Positions 1 to 6,750 of a stretch of 34,161 nt of DNA are shown piece by piece. The notes beneath the pieces were generated by a model. The model did not search any database and was not told the origin of the DNA. It saw only the letters and a list, made by a program, of their open reading frames with translations. The stretch covers positions 1 through 34,161 of the forward strand of contig JBFGCM010000033.1 of NCBI GenBank assembly GCA_041581135.1, written 5' to 3'. This DNA is from JBFGCM01 sp041581135 (GTDB lineage: Bacteria; Actinomycetota; Acidimicrobiia; Spongiisociales; UBA5794). A program made the translations under genes and the position numbers. How positions within the stretch are numbered: the first letter of the stretch is position 1; every line of letters begins with the position of its first letter.

Positions 1-23
1 CGAGCAACGCGAACGATACGGAA

Positions 24-52
24 AACGCCCCCGCCGGTACGGCGGGGGCGTT
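24..52 (-). terminator. Rho-independent terminator after tRNA-Pro
   Basis: A perfect 13-bp inverted repeat (24-36 and 40-52) encloses a 3-nt loop. Read on the minus strand it lies 10 nt beyond the tRNA 3' end, and its last stem bases run into a short T tract (complement of 22-25). It is symmetrical enough to act on the plus strand as well, where no T tract follows. Confidence 0.8.
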
Positions 53-62
53 CTCCTTCGGG

Positions 63-136
63 TCGGGACGGCCGGATTTGAACCGGCGACCTCATCGTCC
101 CGAACGATGCGCGCTACCTAACTGCGCCACGTCCCG
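63..136 (-). tRNA. tRNA-Pro (anticodon CGG)
   Basis: The minus strand folds as a 74-nt cloverleaf. The acceptor arm CGGGACG pairs with CGTCCCG, followed by discriminator A. The D arm is GCGC...GCGC, the anticodon stem CATCG/CGATG encloses loop TTCGGGA (anticodon CGG, reading CCG), and the T arm contains GGTTCAAATCC. CCA is not encoded (the next bases are CCC), so it must be added after transcription. It lies 50 nt downstream of asd on the same strand and has its own -10 box and terminator. Confidence 0.95.
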
Positions 137-144
137 TGCGGGGA

Positions 145-150
145 ATCATA
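145..150 (-). promoter_or_regulatory. -10 box of tRNA-Pro
   Basis: TATGAT on the minus strand lies 8 nt upstream of the mature tRNA 5' end. This is the best -10 match in the window. A convincing -35 element is not visible. Confidence 0.5.
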
Positions 151-186
151 CAAGGAGCGTCAGCCGGGAAAGCCGGCCGGCCCTGG

Positions 187-1200
187 TCAGGCGTTGAGCA
201 GCTCCGCCAGCTGGACGGCGTTCAACGCCGCACCCTTGCGCAGGTTGTCGCCGACCGTCCACAGACTGATACCGCCGGGCCTGCCGAGTGTCGGTCGCAC
301 CCTGCCGACCAGCACATCGTCGATACCCGCGGAGTCGAGCGGGGTCGGCACCTGGTCGTGCCACACCTGGATGCCGGGGGCGGTTGCGAGGACCTCGTTG
401 GCCCGCTCCACAGCAACCGGCTCGGCGAAGTGCAACGTCGCAGCGATCCCGTGGCCGACCATGACCGGCACCCGCACACAGAACGGCTCGACCGCCACGT
501 CCGGGGCATCGAGGATCTTCCGGGTCTCGTTGACGAGCTTCCACTCCTCGTCGGTGTAACCCTGTTCGGTGAAGGAGCCGGCATGCGGCAGGACGTTGAA
601 GCCGATGGGTCGCGAATACAGCTCAGAACCGGGATCCTCCCACCCGCCCATCTCCAAGGCGGCGAGCTGAGCACCCAGCACTCCGTTCTGGCGCACCAGC
701 TCCTCGATCCCGGTGCGACCGGAGCCCGACACCGACTGATAGGAGGTCGCGGTCATCTCGGTGAGACCGAACGCACGATGCAGCGGCGCCACGCCCATGA
801 GGAGGGCCATGGTCGTGCAGTTGGGGTTCGCCACGATGCCGCGGTGGGCTTCGATGGCCGAGTCGTTCACATCGGCAACCACGAGCGGGACGGTGGGGTC
901 CATCCTCCACGCCGACGAGTTGTCCACGACAACTGCCCCGGCGGCGGCGAACGACGGGGCGTACTGCCTGGAGCGCGCCCCCCCGGCGGAGAAGAGCGCG
1001 ATGTCGATACCTGCCGGGTCCGCCGTCGCCAAGTCCTCGATCTCCACCTCGCCCCAGTGGGTCTCCTGCTTCTTTGCGGCAGATCGAGACGAGGCCATCA
1101 AGCGGAGCTCGCCGATCGGGAACTGGCGCTCTTCGAGGATGGACAACATCGTGCGTCCCACGGCGCCGGTCGAGCCGACCACGGAGAGAGTCACGCTCAC
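187..1200 (-). CDS. asd: Aspartate-semialdehyde dehydrogenase
   Basis: This enzyme reduces aspartyl-4-phosphate to aspartate semialdehyde with NADPH, the second step towards lysine, diaminopimelate, threonine and methionine; it is cytoplasmic. The 337-aa protein has the usual family length. The N-terminal nucleotide loop is GSTGAVG (residues 9-15). The catalytic cysteine lies in ANPNCTT near residue 128, SYQSVSGSGRTG follows, and the substrate/NADP region near the C-terminus reads GGISLWTVGDNLRKGAA. The GTG start at 1200 is preceded by AAGGAG with 7 nt spacing and overlaps the lysC stop by 4 nt (GTGA), so the two genes are translationally coupled. The assignment is firm. Confidence 0.96.
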   Translation of the reverse strand: MSVTLSVVGSTGAVGRTMLSILEERQFPIGELRLMASSRSAAKKQETHWGEVEIEDLATADPAGIDIALFSAGGARSRQYAPSFAAAGAVVVDNSSAWRMDPTVPLVVADVNDSAIEAHRGIVANPNCTTMALLMGVAPLHRAFGLTEMTATSYQSVSGSGRTGIEELVRQNGVLGAQLAALEMGGWEDPGSELYSRPIGFNVLPHAGSFTEQGYTDEEWKLVNETRKILDAPDVAVEPFCVRVPVMVGHGIAATLHFAEPVAVERANEVLATAPGIQVWHDQVPTPLDSAGIDDVLVGRVRPTLGRPGGISLWTVGDNLRKGAALNAVQLAELLNA

Positions 1201-1706
1201 GACGAGGCTCCTTCATGTTCGTCCTCGGGGAGCGTCGGCGGCTCGAAGCCGCGATGGAGCTCCCGCACCGCTTCCTCGACCTGATCCCCCCGGACGACAC
1301 ACGAGATGCGAACCGGAGACGTGCTGATCATCTCGATGTTGATGCCGTGATCGGACAGGATGCGGAACATCTTGGCGGCGACCCCTGTCTCCGACTTCAT
1401 CCCCGCGCCCACGACCGAGACCTTCGCGATGTTGTCGTCCACATCGACTCCTTCGGCCCCGATGTCGTTGGCTACCTGCTGGGCGACTTTCCGGGCGGCC
1501 TCTGCCAGCGTGGCCGGAACGGTGAAGCTGATGTCCGTGACGCCTTTCGTGGACACGTTCTGCACGATCATGTCGATATTGATGCGCTCCGCGGTGAGGC
1601 CCTCGAAAAGCGCCGCCGCCACGCCCGGCTTGTCGGGCACGCCGTGCACGGTGACCTTGGCCTCGGAGGCGTCATGGGCGACGCCCCGTATGACCGCTTG
1701 TTCCAT
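1197..1706 (-). CDS. lysC: Aspartokinase beta subunit from internal start
   Basis: In Corynebacterium glutamicum lysC also yields a beta subunit from an in-frame internal start, which pairs with alpha to form the feedback-regulated alpha2beta2 enzyme. Here the homologous Met begins MEQAVIRGVAHD. Its ATG (1706-1704) is preceded by a perfect AAGGAG (1718-1713) with 6-nt spacing, although this lies inside the coding sequence. The 169-aa product would consist of the two ACT domains. That the subunit is made is inferred from this site and from the known precedent. Confidence 0.62.
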   Translation of the reverse strand: MEQAVIRGVAHDASEAKVTVHGVPDKPGVAAALFEGLTAERINIDMIVQNVSTKGVTDISFTVPATLAEAARKVAQQVANDIGAEGVDVDDNIAKVSVVGAGMKSETGVAAKMFRILSDHGINIEMISTSPVRISCVVRGDQVEEAVRELHRGFEPPTLPEDEHEGASS

Positions 1707-2441
1707 GGTCGTCTCCTTGACCCAGGTGCCGTCGTCGGAGTGGAACGACGAGCGAACGTGGATGGGCACATTAAACCTCCGCCCGAACTCCACCGACCGT
1801 GCCATCAGCACCCGGGCACCGGCGCTGGCATATTCGAGCATCTCCTCGAAGCTGATCTCGTCGATCTTGCGGGCATCGGGCACGATTCTCGGATCCGCAG
1901 TGAAGACTCCGTCGACGTCGGTGTAGATCTCACACACGTCGGCGTCGAGTGCCGCCGCCATGGCGACGGCCGTCGCGTCTGATCCTCCCCGCCCCAGCGT
2001 CGTGACCTCACGCGACGTGGGATCCACGCCCTGGAATCCGGCCACGATGACCACCTTCCCGGCCGCGATACCTTCTCGGACTCGGTCCCCTCTGATCTCG
2101 GTGATCTTCGCCCGACCGTGCGTGTTGGTGGTGAGAATGCCGGCTTGCGAGCCGGTCAGGCTCATCGCCTCCTGACCGTTCTCCTGGATGGCCATCGCCA
2201 CGAGCGCCATCGAGATGCGCTCACCCGCAGTGAGCAGCATGTCCATCTCCCGCGGATAGGAACTCGTACTGATGCCGGCGGCCAGTGCCACCAGGTCGTC
2301 GGTGGTGTTGCCCATTGCAGACACCACCACCACGACATCGTTGCCGGCGCGCCGGGTCTCGGCCACGCGTCTGGCGACGGCGCGGATCCTGTCGGCGTCG
2401 GCGACAGACGTGCCACCGTACTTCTGGACGATGAGTCCCAT
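1197..2441 (-). CDS. lysC: Aspartokinase (alpha subunit)
   Basis: It phosphorylates L-aspartate, the committed step of the aspartate family. The start is placed at ATG 2441 because the family signature KYGGTSV begins at residue 7 there; an in-frame start 30 nt further upstream would add residues with no family match. The 414-aa product has an N-terminal kinase domain (roughly 1-250, with GRGGSDATAV near 160) and two C-terminal ACT domains (roughly 265-400) that normally bind lysine/threonine. TACACT lies 8 nt before the ATG with no Shine-Dalgarno sequence, suggesting a leaderless message. It forms an operon with asd. Confidence 0.95.
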   Translation of the reverse strand: MGLIVQKYGGTSVADADRIRAVARRVAETRRAGNDVVVVVSAMGNTTDDLVALAAGISTSSYPREMDMLLTAGERISMALVAMAIQENGQEAMSLTGSQAGILTTNTHGRAKITEIRGDRVREGIAAGKVVIVAGFQGVDPTSREVTTLGRGGSDATAVAMAAALDADVCEIYTDVDGVFTADPRIVPDARKIDEISFEEMLEYASAGARVLMARSVEFGRRFNVPIHVRSSFHSDDGTWVKETTMEQAVIRGVAHDASEAKVTVHGVPDKPGVAAALFEGLTAERINIDMIVQNVSTKGVTDISFTVPATLAEAARKVAQQVANDIGAEGVDVDDNIAKVSVVGAGMKSETGVAAKMFRILSDHGINIEMISTSPVRISCVVRGDQVEEAVRELHRGFEPPTLPEDEHEGASS

Positions 2442-2449
2442 AGCGGCAG

Positions 2450-2455
2450 AGTGTA
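2450..2455 (-). promoter_or_regulatory. -10 box of lysC-asd (leaderless)
   Basis: TACACT on the minus strand fits TANNNT and ends 8 nt before the lysC ATG. No Shine-Dalgarno sequence is present, so transcription would start at or next to the start codon. Confidence 0.42.
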
Positions 2456-2483
2456 CGGCCCCCGAAGGCAAGCACTGCGCTCC

Positions 2484-2489
2484 TAGAAT
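2484..2489 (+). promoter_or_regulatory. -10 box of the 2498 gene (leaderless)
   Basis: TAGAAT ends 8 nt before the ATG at 2498, and no ribosome binding site separates them. It is divergent from the lysC -10 box. Confidence 0.42.
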
Positions 2490-2497
2490 CGCCCACC

Positions 2498-2713
2498 ATG
2501 GGTACGGAGAAACGAGAACGCCAGAAGGCCAACCGGGAGGAGCGGCTGCGGCTGGCTGCTGCGGAGGCCAAGAAGGCCGCCCGGATCGCCGCCATCAAGC
2601 GCGGTCTGCGAATCGGAGTGCTGTTCCTGATCCTCTCGCTGGCGGTCTGGCTCATCTTCTACAACGATTCGAACGAGAACGCTCTGGCACCGTTGCTGCT
2701 CGGCTTTGGCTGA
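2498..2713 (+). CDS. Small single-pass membrane protein
   Basis: This 71-aa protein has a highly charged helical N-terminus (residues 1-36, rich in Arg, Lys, Glu and Ala, beginning MGTEKRERQKANREER), one transmembrane helix (about 37-56) and a short tail. The charged opening resembles the cytoplasmic start of membrane-anchored cyclophilins in related bacteria. Here a separate cyclophilin follows, overlapping by up to 8 nt if that gene uses TTG 2706. It may have arisen by splitting or duplicating the anchor of that gene. No known function is recognised; positive-inside topology would place the charged part in the cytoplasm. Confidence 0.75.
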   Translation: MGTEKRERQKANREERLRLAAAEAKKAARIAAIKRGLRIGVLFLILSLAVWLIFYNDSNENALAPLLLGFG

Positions 2714-3578
2714 TCGAGGAGACACCCCTGAGGCCGTGAAGATCGCTCTGGGAGTCGGGGCCATCGTCCTGGTGGTGCTCGTGGCGATCGTGGGATTGGG
2801 GCTCCTCACCGACGACAACGACTCCGGCTTGTCGGATGCGTTCAACGAGCTGGCGGACGATCCCGATGCCTTCGATCCCGGCCAAGCGCTCACCACCGAG
2901 CCTGTCGGTACCACCCCGGCGACGACTGCGCCCCCCTCGACCGCGCCGCCACCCACCGCCCAGGCGCTGCCCACGGTGGGGCCCGCCGACTACGCCGGGT
3001 TCCGGGCGCAAGAGACGGCGTGTGGCGCCCCAGCCCCGCCGCCGGCCCAACCAATGAGCTTTGCCGCTCCGGATGACATGGGCATCCCGCCGGAAGCCAC
3101 CGTGACGGCCGTTCTCTCCACCTCCTGCGGCGACATCACCATCGAACTCGATCCGTCGGCTGCACCGGCCACCGTCAACAGCTTCGCCTTCCTGGCGGAC
3201 GCCGGCTACTTCGACGGAACGGCATCGCATCGCATCGTCGAAGGATTCATGATGCAGGCCGGAGATCCGACCGCCACCGGCAGAGGCGGGCCGGGTTACA
3301 CGATTCCAGACGAACTCCCGGATGCCGGCGAGCTCTACCGGCGGGGCATCGTGGCGATGGCCAACGCCGGGCCGAACACGTCGGGCAGCCAGTTCTTCAT
3401 CATGCACGGGGACTCGGCACTCCCCCCGAGCTTCTCCATCTTCGGAGAGGTCATCGACGGTTTCGAGGTGCTCGACACCATTGCCGCCCTCCCGGTGGCC
3501 GCCAAGGCGCCCGGCGCCGAGATCAGCACCCCAGTGGTGACGCTCTACATCGACGGCATCGACATCGTGGTCGAATAG
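2706..3578 (+). CDS. Membrane-anchored cyclophilin-type peptidyl-prolyl isomerase
   Basis: It likely catalyses prolyl cis-trans isomerisation outside the membrane. A signal-anchor helix spans residues 12-34. A Pro/Thr/Ala-rich linker (about 60-120) follows, then the cyclophilin domain (about 132-288). The catalytic Arg is in SHRIV (R176), with F181/Q184 in GFMMQAGDP and SGSQFF (226-231). The loop that usually contains the drug-binding Trp/His is SFSIFGEV, so those residues are missing; cyclosporin sensitivity is doubtful although the catalytic core is kept. The start is uncertain: TTG 2706 overlaps the preceding gene without a ribosome site, while GTG 2736 follows GAGGAG at some distance and would leave the helix at the N-terminus. 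Confidence 0.88.
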   Translation: MADRGDTPEAVKIALGVGAIVLVVLVAIVGLGLLTDDNDSGLSDAFNELADDPDAFDPGQALTTEPVGTTPATTAPPSTAPPPTAQALPTVGPADYAGFRAQETACGAPAPPPAQPMSFAAPDDMGIPPEATVTAVLSTSCGDITIELDPSAAPATVNSFAFLADAGYFDGTASHRIVEGFMMQAGDPTATGRGGPGYTIPDELPDAGELYRRGIVAMANAGPNTSGSQFFIMHGDSALPPSFSIFGEVIDGFEVLDTIAALPVAAKAPGAEISTPVVTLYIDGIDIVVE

Positions 3579-4418
3579 GTGGCCGTCGATCTCCACCTCC
3601 ACAGCACGTGTTCGGACGGCACGGACGCACCGGAGCGCATCGTCGAGCTGGCGGTCGACGCCGGCCTCTCCGCCATCGCGTTGACCGACCATGACAACCT
3701 GGACGGCATTGCACGGGCGCGTGCCGCCGCCGAGTCCGCCGACATCGAGCTGGTCTCCGGCACCGAGCTGAGCGTCGAGTGGCGTGGCAGCCCCATGCAC
3801 CTCCTGGTCTACTTCCTGGAGCCGGGTGACGGACCGCTGCAGAACCGCCTCGCCGCCATCCAGGACTCCCGGGCCACCCGAAACCGGAGAATGGTCGAGC
3901 GGCTCCGCGACCTCGACATCGACATCACGTTCGAGGAGGTCGAAGCGGAGGCCGGCGGGACCGGCATCGGGCGGCCGCACATGGCGCAAGTCCTCATCGA
4001 GAAGGGGGTGGTGCCCGACTTCGCTTCGGCATTCGATCGGTATCTGGCCGCCGGACGGCCCGGCTATATCCAGCGAGACCGTCTCGACGCGATCGAGGCC
4101 ATCGACCTCGCCGCCGCATCCGGCGCCACGACGTCCATTGCCCATCCCCACACCCTGGGCGTGGCGGCCGATGACTACGACCGAGCGTTCGCCGGGCTGG
4201 CAGATGCCGGTCTGGGTGGGATCGAAGCCTGGTACGGCGAGTACGAACCGCAGGTGAGAGAGCATCTCGCAGCCGTGGCGGCCTCATTGGGCCTCGTGGC
4301 CACCGGGGGGTCCGACTACCACGGTCGTTACAAGCCGGAATTGCGCATCGGCTCGGGGCGCGGGGATCTGGTGGTACCCGATGCAGCCCTGGCCGGATTG
4401 CGAGCACGCGTTGGCTGA
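3579..4418 (+). CDS. PHP-domain phosphoesterase (RNase AM / nucleoside bisphosphatase type)
   Basis: This 279-aa protein matches the YciV/TrpH-type PHP family, whose members hydrolyse 3',5'-nucleoside bisphosphates or trim RNA 5' ends. Metal-binding positions are complete: H6 and H8 in DLHLHST, D13, D37-H38-D39 in LTDHD, E63 in GTELS, H74, H134 in GRPHM, H189 and H191 in IAHPH, and D246 and H248 in GGSDYHG. The GTG start follows the cyclophilin stop directly, so the two are probably co-transcribed. The exact substrate cannot be told from sequence. Confidence 0.88.
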   Translation: MAVDLHLHSTCSDGTDAPERIVELAVDAGLSAIALTDHDNLDGIARARAAAESADIELVSGTELSVEWRGSPMHLLVYFLEPGDGPLQNRLAAIQDSRATRNRRMVERLRDLDIDITFEEVEAEAGGTGIGRPHMAQVLIEKGVVPDFASAFDRYLAAGRPGYIQRDRLDAIEAIDLAAASGATTSIAHPHTLGVAADDYDRAFAGLADAGLGGIEAWYGEYEPQVREHLAAVAASLGLVATGGSDYHGRYKPELRIGSGRGDLVVPDAALAGLRARVG

Positions 4419-4501
4419 CCGAAACTCGGAAAACGCCGTAGGCTCATGGTGACCACCTAGCGGGGGACGCAGGACATGCTGCGCCCTTCGCCCGGTGACC
4501 G

Positions 4502-4507
4502 TATAGT
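4502..4507 (+). promoter_or_regulatory. -10 box upstream of histidine kinase
   Basis: TATAGT lies 77 nt before the kinase ATG, in the 166-bp gap after the PHP gene. No clear -35 is present. An AGGA close to the ATG may serve as ribosome binding site. Confidence 0.33.
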
Positions 4508-4584
4508 CCGACCGACCCGACCAATCTCGACTTCATGGCCAGGCACTATGCGCCGATACACGTTGTAGTCCACCCTGCAGGACA

Positions 4585-5895
4585 ATGAGCCAACCGCACC
4601 CCACCGCGCCGATACCGTACGGCGAGGTCCGTTTCCCGTACCAGACCGCCCGTGCGGCGGGAGCGGGCGCCTTCGCCATCCTGTCGGCCTTTGCGATCAG
4701 CCTGGAGGTCCCGTTCGCCTGGGCCTACCTGATGGTGAGCATCATCGTGCTGCTCGACGCCATCATCCGGCGTCACATCGGTGACACGCCACAGTTCTCT
4801 CTCATCATCGACGTCACCGCCATCGGCGTTGCCCTCCTGGTCCAGACCAATGCGGCGTTCACGACGGTCGGGGCGATGGCGTACATCGTGACCGCTTGCA
4901 TGCTGATGCTCCCGCTGCTGCGGGCACTCATCACCGTGGCGTATGCGGGACTTCTCATCTTCGCCGGGGTCGCCGTATCCACGGTGCTCCCTGAGGCCGG
5001 TCGGGTCGAGGTGGGGACGACGCTGGACCGCGTCGCCATGGCCATGTTCCTCGCCCTCAGCGGTCTGCTGCTGTGGGTGGTGGGCAGGATCATTCATCGC
5101 CTCCAGGTGCGCCACAGCGAGGCCCTGGCGGTGGAGCGCAGGGCCAACGAGCTGAAGAACGAGTTCGTGTCGATGGTCAGCCACGAGTTGCGTACCCCGC
5201 TCACCTCCATCGCCGGGTTCACGGACATGCTGCGTGACTCGTGGGCCGACCTGGACGACGAGGAGGTCGACGAGTTCCTCCGCATCATGCGCGAAGAGGC
5301 CGGGCATCTCTCCAACCTGGTCGAGGACATCTTGGTGATCCCGCGCTTGGAGTCGGGCAGGTTGCGCCTGGACGCGGACGAGTTCGACCTCCGCGACGAG
5401 GCTTACCAAGTCGCCCGGCTCGTGTTCGGCCAGGGCGAGCCCAAGGAGGCCGAGGTGTCCATCCCGGGGGGCATCGTCGTGAGGGCCGATCGGGTCCGCA
5501 CTCGCCAGGTGCTGCGCAACCTGCTGGAGAACGCCCGCAAATACGGCGGTGATCAGGTGCTGGTGGAAGGAGAGCCCTCAGGAGACGCATACAAGGTCAT
5601 CGTCTCCGACAACGGCAAGGGCATCCCGGAAGGCACCGAGGACCGCATCTTCGAGGAGTTCGAGCAGGCCTCCAAGGGCGATGCCAGGGAACAGCAAGGC
5701 ATCGGGTTGGGACTACCCATCGCCAGGAAGCTGGTTCGGGCCATGGGCGGCGAGCTGTGGTACGAGAGCCGGTTCCCCACCGGCGCCCAGTTCTGCTTCA
5801 CGGTGGCCATCGCCACCGACGCTCCTGGGGCCACCGCCACCGCCTATCAGCGGCTCGGCGCCGGCGAACCTCGTCTCGACAGCGTCCCCAACTGA
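4585..5895 (+). CDS. Orphan membrane sensor histidine kinase
   Basis: This 436-aa protein has five or six closely spaced transmembrane helices (about 22-169) with almost no external loops, then a short coiled linker (170-190). The HisKA domain carries the phospho-acceptor H200 in SHELRTPL. The ATPase domain has an N box (N316 in NLLENARKY), G1 box DNGKG (342-346) and G2 box GIGLGL (372-377). All catalytic boxes are intact. No response regulator is adjacent, so its partner must be encoded elsewhere. The sensor part resembles kinases that sense within the membrane rather than with a periplasmic domain; the signal is unknown. Confidence 0.92.
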   Translation: MSQPHPTAPIPYGEVRFPYQTARAAGAGAFAILSAFAISLEVPFAWAYLMVSIIVLLDAIIRRHIGDTPQFSLIIDVTAIGVALLVQTNAAFTTVGAMAYIVTACMLMLPLLRALITVAYAGLLIFAGVAVSTVLPEAGRVEVGTTLDRVAMAMFLALSGLLLWVVGRIIHRLQVRHSEALAVERRANELKNEFVSMVSHELRTPLTSIAGFTDMLRDSWADLDDEEVDEFLRIMREEAGHLSNLVEDILVIPRLESGRLRLDADEFDLRDEAYQVARLVFGQGEPKEAEVSIPGGIVVRADRVRTRQVLRNLLENARKYGGDQVLVEGEPSGDAYKVIVSDNGKGIPEGTEDRIFEEFEQASKGDAREQQGIGLGLPIARKLVRAMGGELWYESRFPTGAQFCFTVAIATDAPGATATAYQRLGAGEPRLDSVPN

Positions 5896-5930
5896 TCCCA
5901 CGGCCGACGAGGCCGATGAAGGGCGAATAC

Positions 5931-6248
5931 CTACTTCGAGCCCGGTTCGTCGTTGCCGTTCGCCTCTGGCCCGGTGCGGCCGCTCCATCCCGGACCGGCG
6001 TCGTACTCGGCGCTTCGCATGGGAGGAACCACCGGCCGGGGCCGCCACGCCTCCACCCAGCTCGACCGGCGAGGCGGAGCCACCGGCCGCGACCGGCGCG
6101 CCAGCTCATCGTCCAGGACCTGGTTCACTGCGGAGATGATGGCGGCGGCCTCCGCTTCATCCACTCCGCCCTCGACCTGCACGATTCGGCTCGGCGAAGG
6201 GCTCGGCTCCGGCGAGTCGGACGGGCCGGACCTGTCCTCAGTGCTCAT
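5931..6248 (-). CDS. Acyl-CoA carboxylase epsilon subunit-like protein
   Basis: This 105-aa protein has an acidic, Ser/Pro-rich N-terminus, then a segment (about 22-70) matching the small actinobacterial AccE/PccE pattern: a short strand (RIVQVEGG), a helix beginning DEAEAAAIISAVNQVL, and a W-x-x-x-W-R-P-R ending. Such subunits bridge the biotin-carrying alpha and the carboxyltransferase beta subunits of propionyl/acetyl-CoA carboxylases. It overlaps the epimerase gene by 11 nt, consistent with a propionyl-CoA to methylmalonyl-CoA role. The alpha and beta subunit genes are not in this window. The C-terminal third is Pro/Arg/Gly-rich and probably disordered. Confidence 0.68.
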   Translation of the reverse strand: MSTEDRSGPSDSPEPSPSPSRIVQVEGGVDEAEAAAIISAVNQVLDDELARRSRPVAPPRRSSWVEAWRPRPVVPPMRSAEYDAGPGWSGRTGPEANGNDEPGSK

Positions 6249-6654
6249 GATCGTGCAGTTCTACCAGCTCCACCAACGTGCCGCCGAACGCCTTGGGATG
6301 AACAAATGCGATGCGCGCTCCTCGACCCCCGAGCCTGGGCTCGTCATCGACCAGTGGAACGCCCTCGTCCCTCAGGTGCCCGAGGGCAGCTTCGATGTCG
6401 GCGACGGCGAAGGCGATGTGATGGAGGCCCTCCCCGCGCCTGGCGAGAAACCGACCAACGGGAGTGTCGTCGCCGAGCGGCATCAGCAGCTGCACGAACG
6501 AGCCGCCGATGGGCACCATCGCCTCCTCGACTCCCTGGGCGGCCACCACCTCACGGTGCAGGGGCGTCACCCCGTACTGACGCTGCAGCTCGGCCAGCGC
6601 AGCGTCGAGGTCACGAACAGCGATCGCGGTGTGGTCGAGGTTGTACGGGAACAC
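6238..6654 (-). CDS. mce: Methylmalonyl-CoA epimerase
   Basis: It interconverts (2S)- and (2R)-methylmalonyl-CoA in the propionyl-CoA route to succinyl-CoA. This 138-aa protein has the vicinal-oxygen-chelate fold with the expected metal ligands: H8 in LDHTAIAV, Q55 in FVQLL, H79 in LHHIAFAV and E129 in GTLVELVEL. The GTG start at 6654 lies 6 nt after a TAGGCT -10 box with no Shine-Dalgarno sequence. It is divergent from a thiolase; in Mycobacterium tuberculosis an epimerase (Rv1322A) also neighbours a thiolase (fadA4). The identification is strong; ethylmalonyl-CoA activity is possible too. Confidence 0.9.
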   Translation of the reverse strand: MFPYNLDHTAIAVRDLDAALAELQRQYGVTPLHREVVAAQGVEEAMVPIGGSFVQLLMPLGDDTPVGRFLARRGEGLHHIAFAVADIEAALGHLRDEGVPLVDDEPRLGGRGARIAFVHPKAFGGTLVELVELHDHEH

Positions 6655-6660
6655 GATCTG

Positions 6661-6666
6661 AGCCTA
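6661..6666 (-). promoter_or_regulatory. -10 box of mce-accE (leaderless)
   Basis: TAGGCT on the minus strand ends 6 nt before the mce GTG start, leaving no room for a ribosome binding site. Confidence 0.42.
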
Positions 6667-6720
6667 GAGACCGGGCGAGGACGACGTGCCACTCGGGAAA
6701 TGCCCCTTCCTGCCAGGCGG

Positions 6721-6726
6721 TACCAT
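6721..6726 (+). promoter_or_regulatory. -10 box of thiolase-glpX
   Basis: TACCAT is followed by AAGGAG (6741-6746) and ATG 6751, consistent with a transcript that has a short leader. Confidence 0.4.
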
Positions 6727-6750
6727 CGGCGGACACGAGCAAGGAGCTTC

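Noticed and set aside
2652..4265. A 537-codon minus-strand frame across the cyclophilin and PHP genes
   Set aside because: It spans two recognised genes on the other strand, and its translation has no family features.
5953..6750. Upstream extension of the thiolase frame
   Set aside because: The extension is antisense to mce and accE. The thiolase start is fixed by AAGGAG before ATG 6751 and by the conserved N-terminus.
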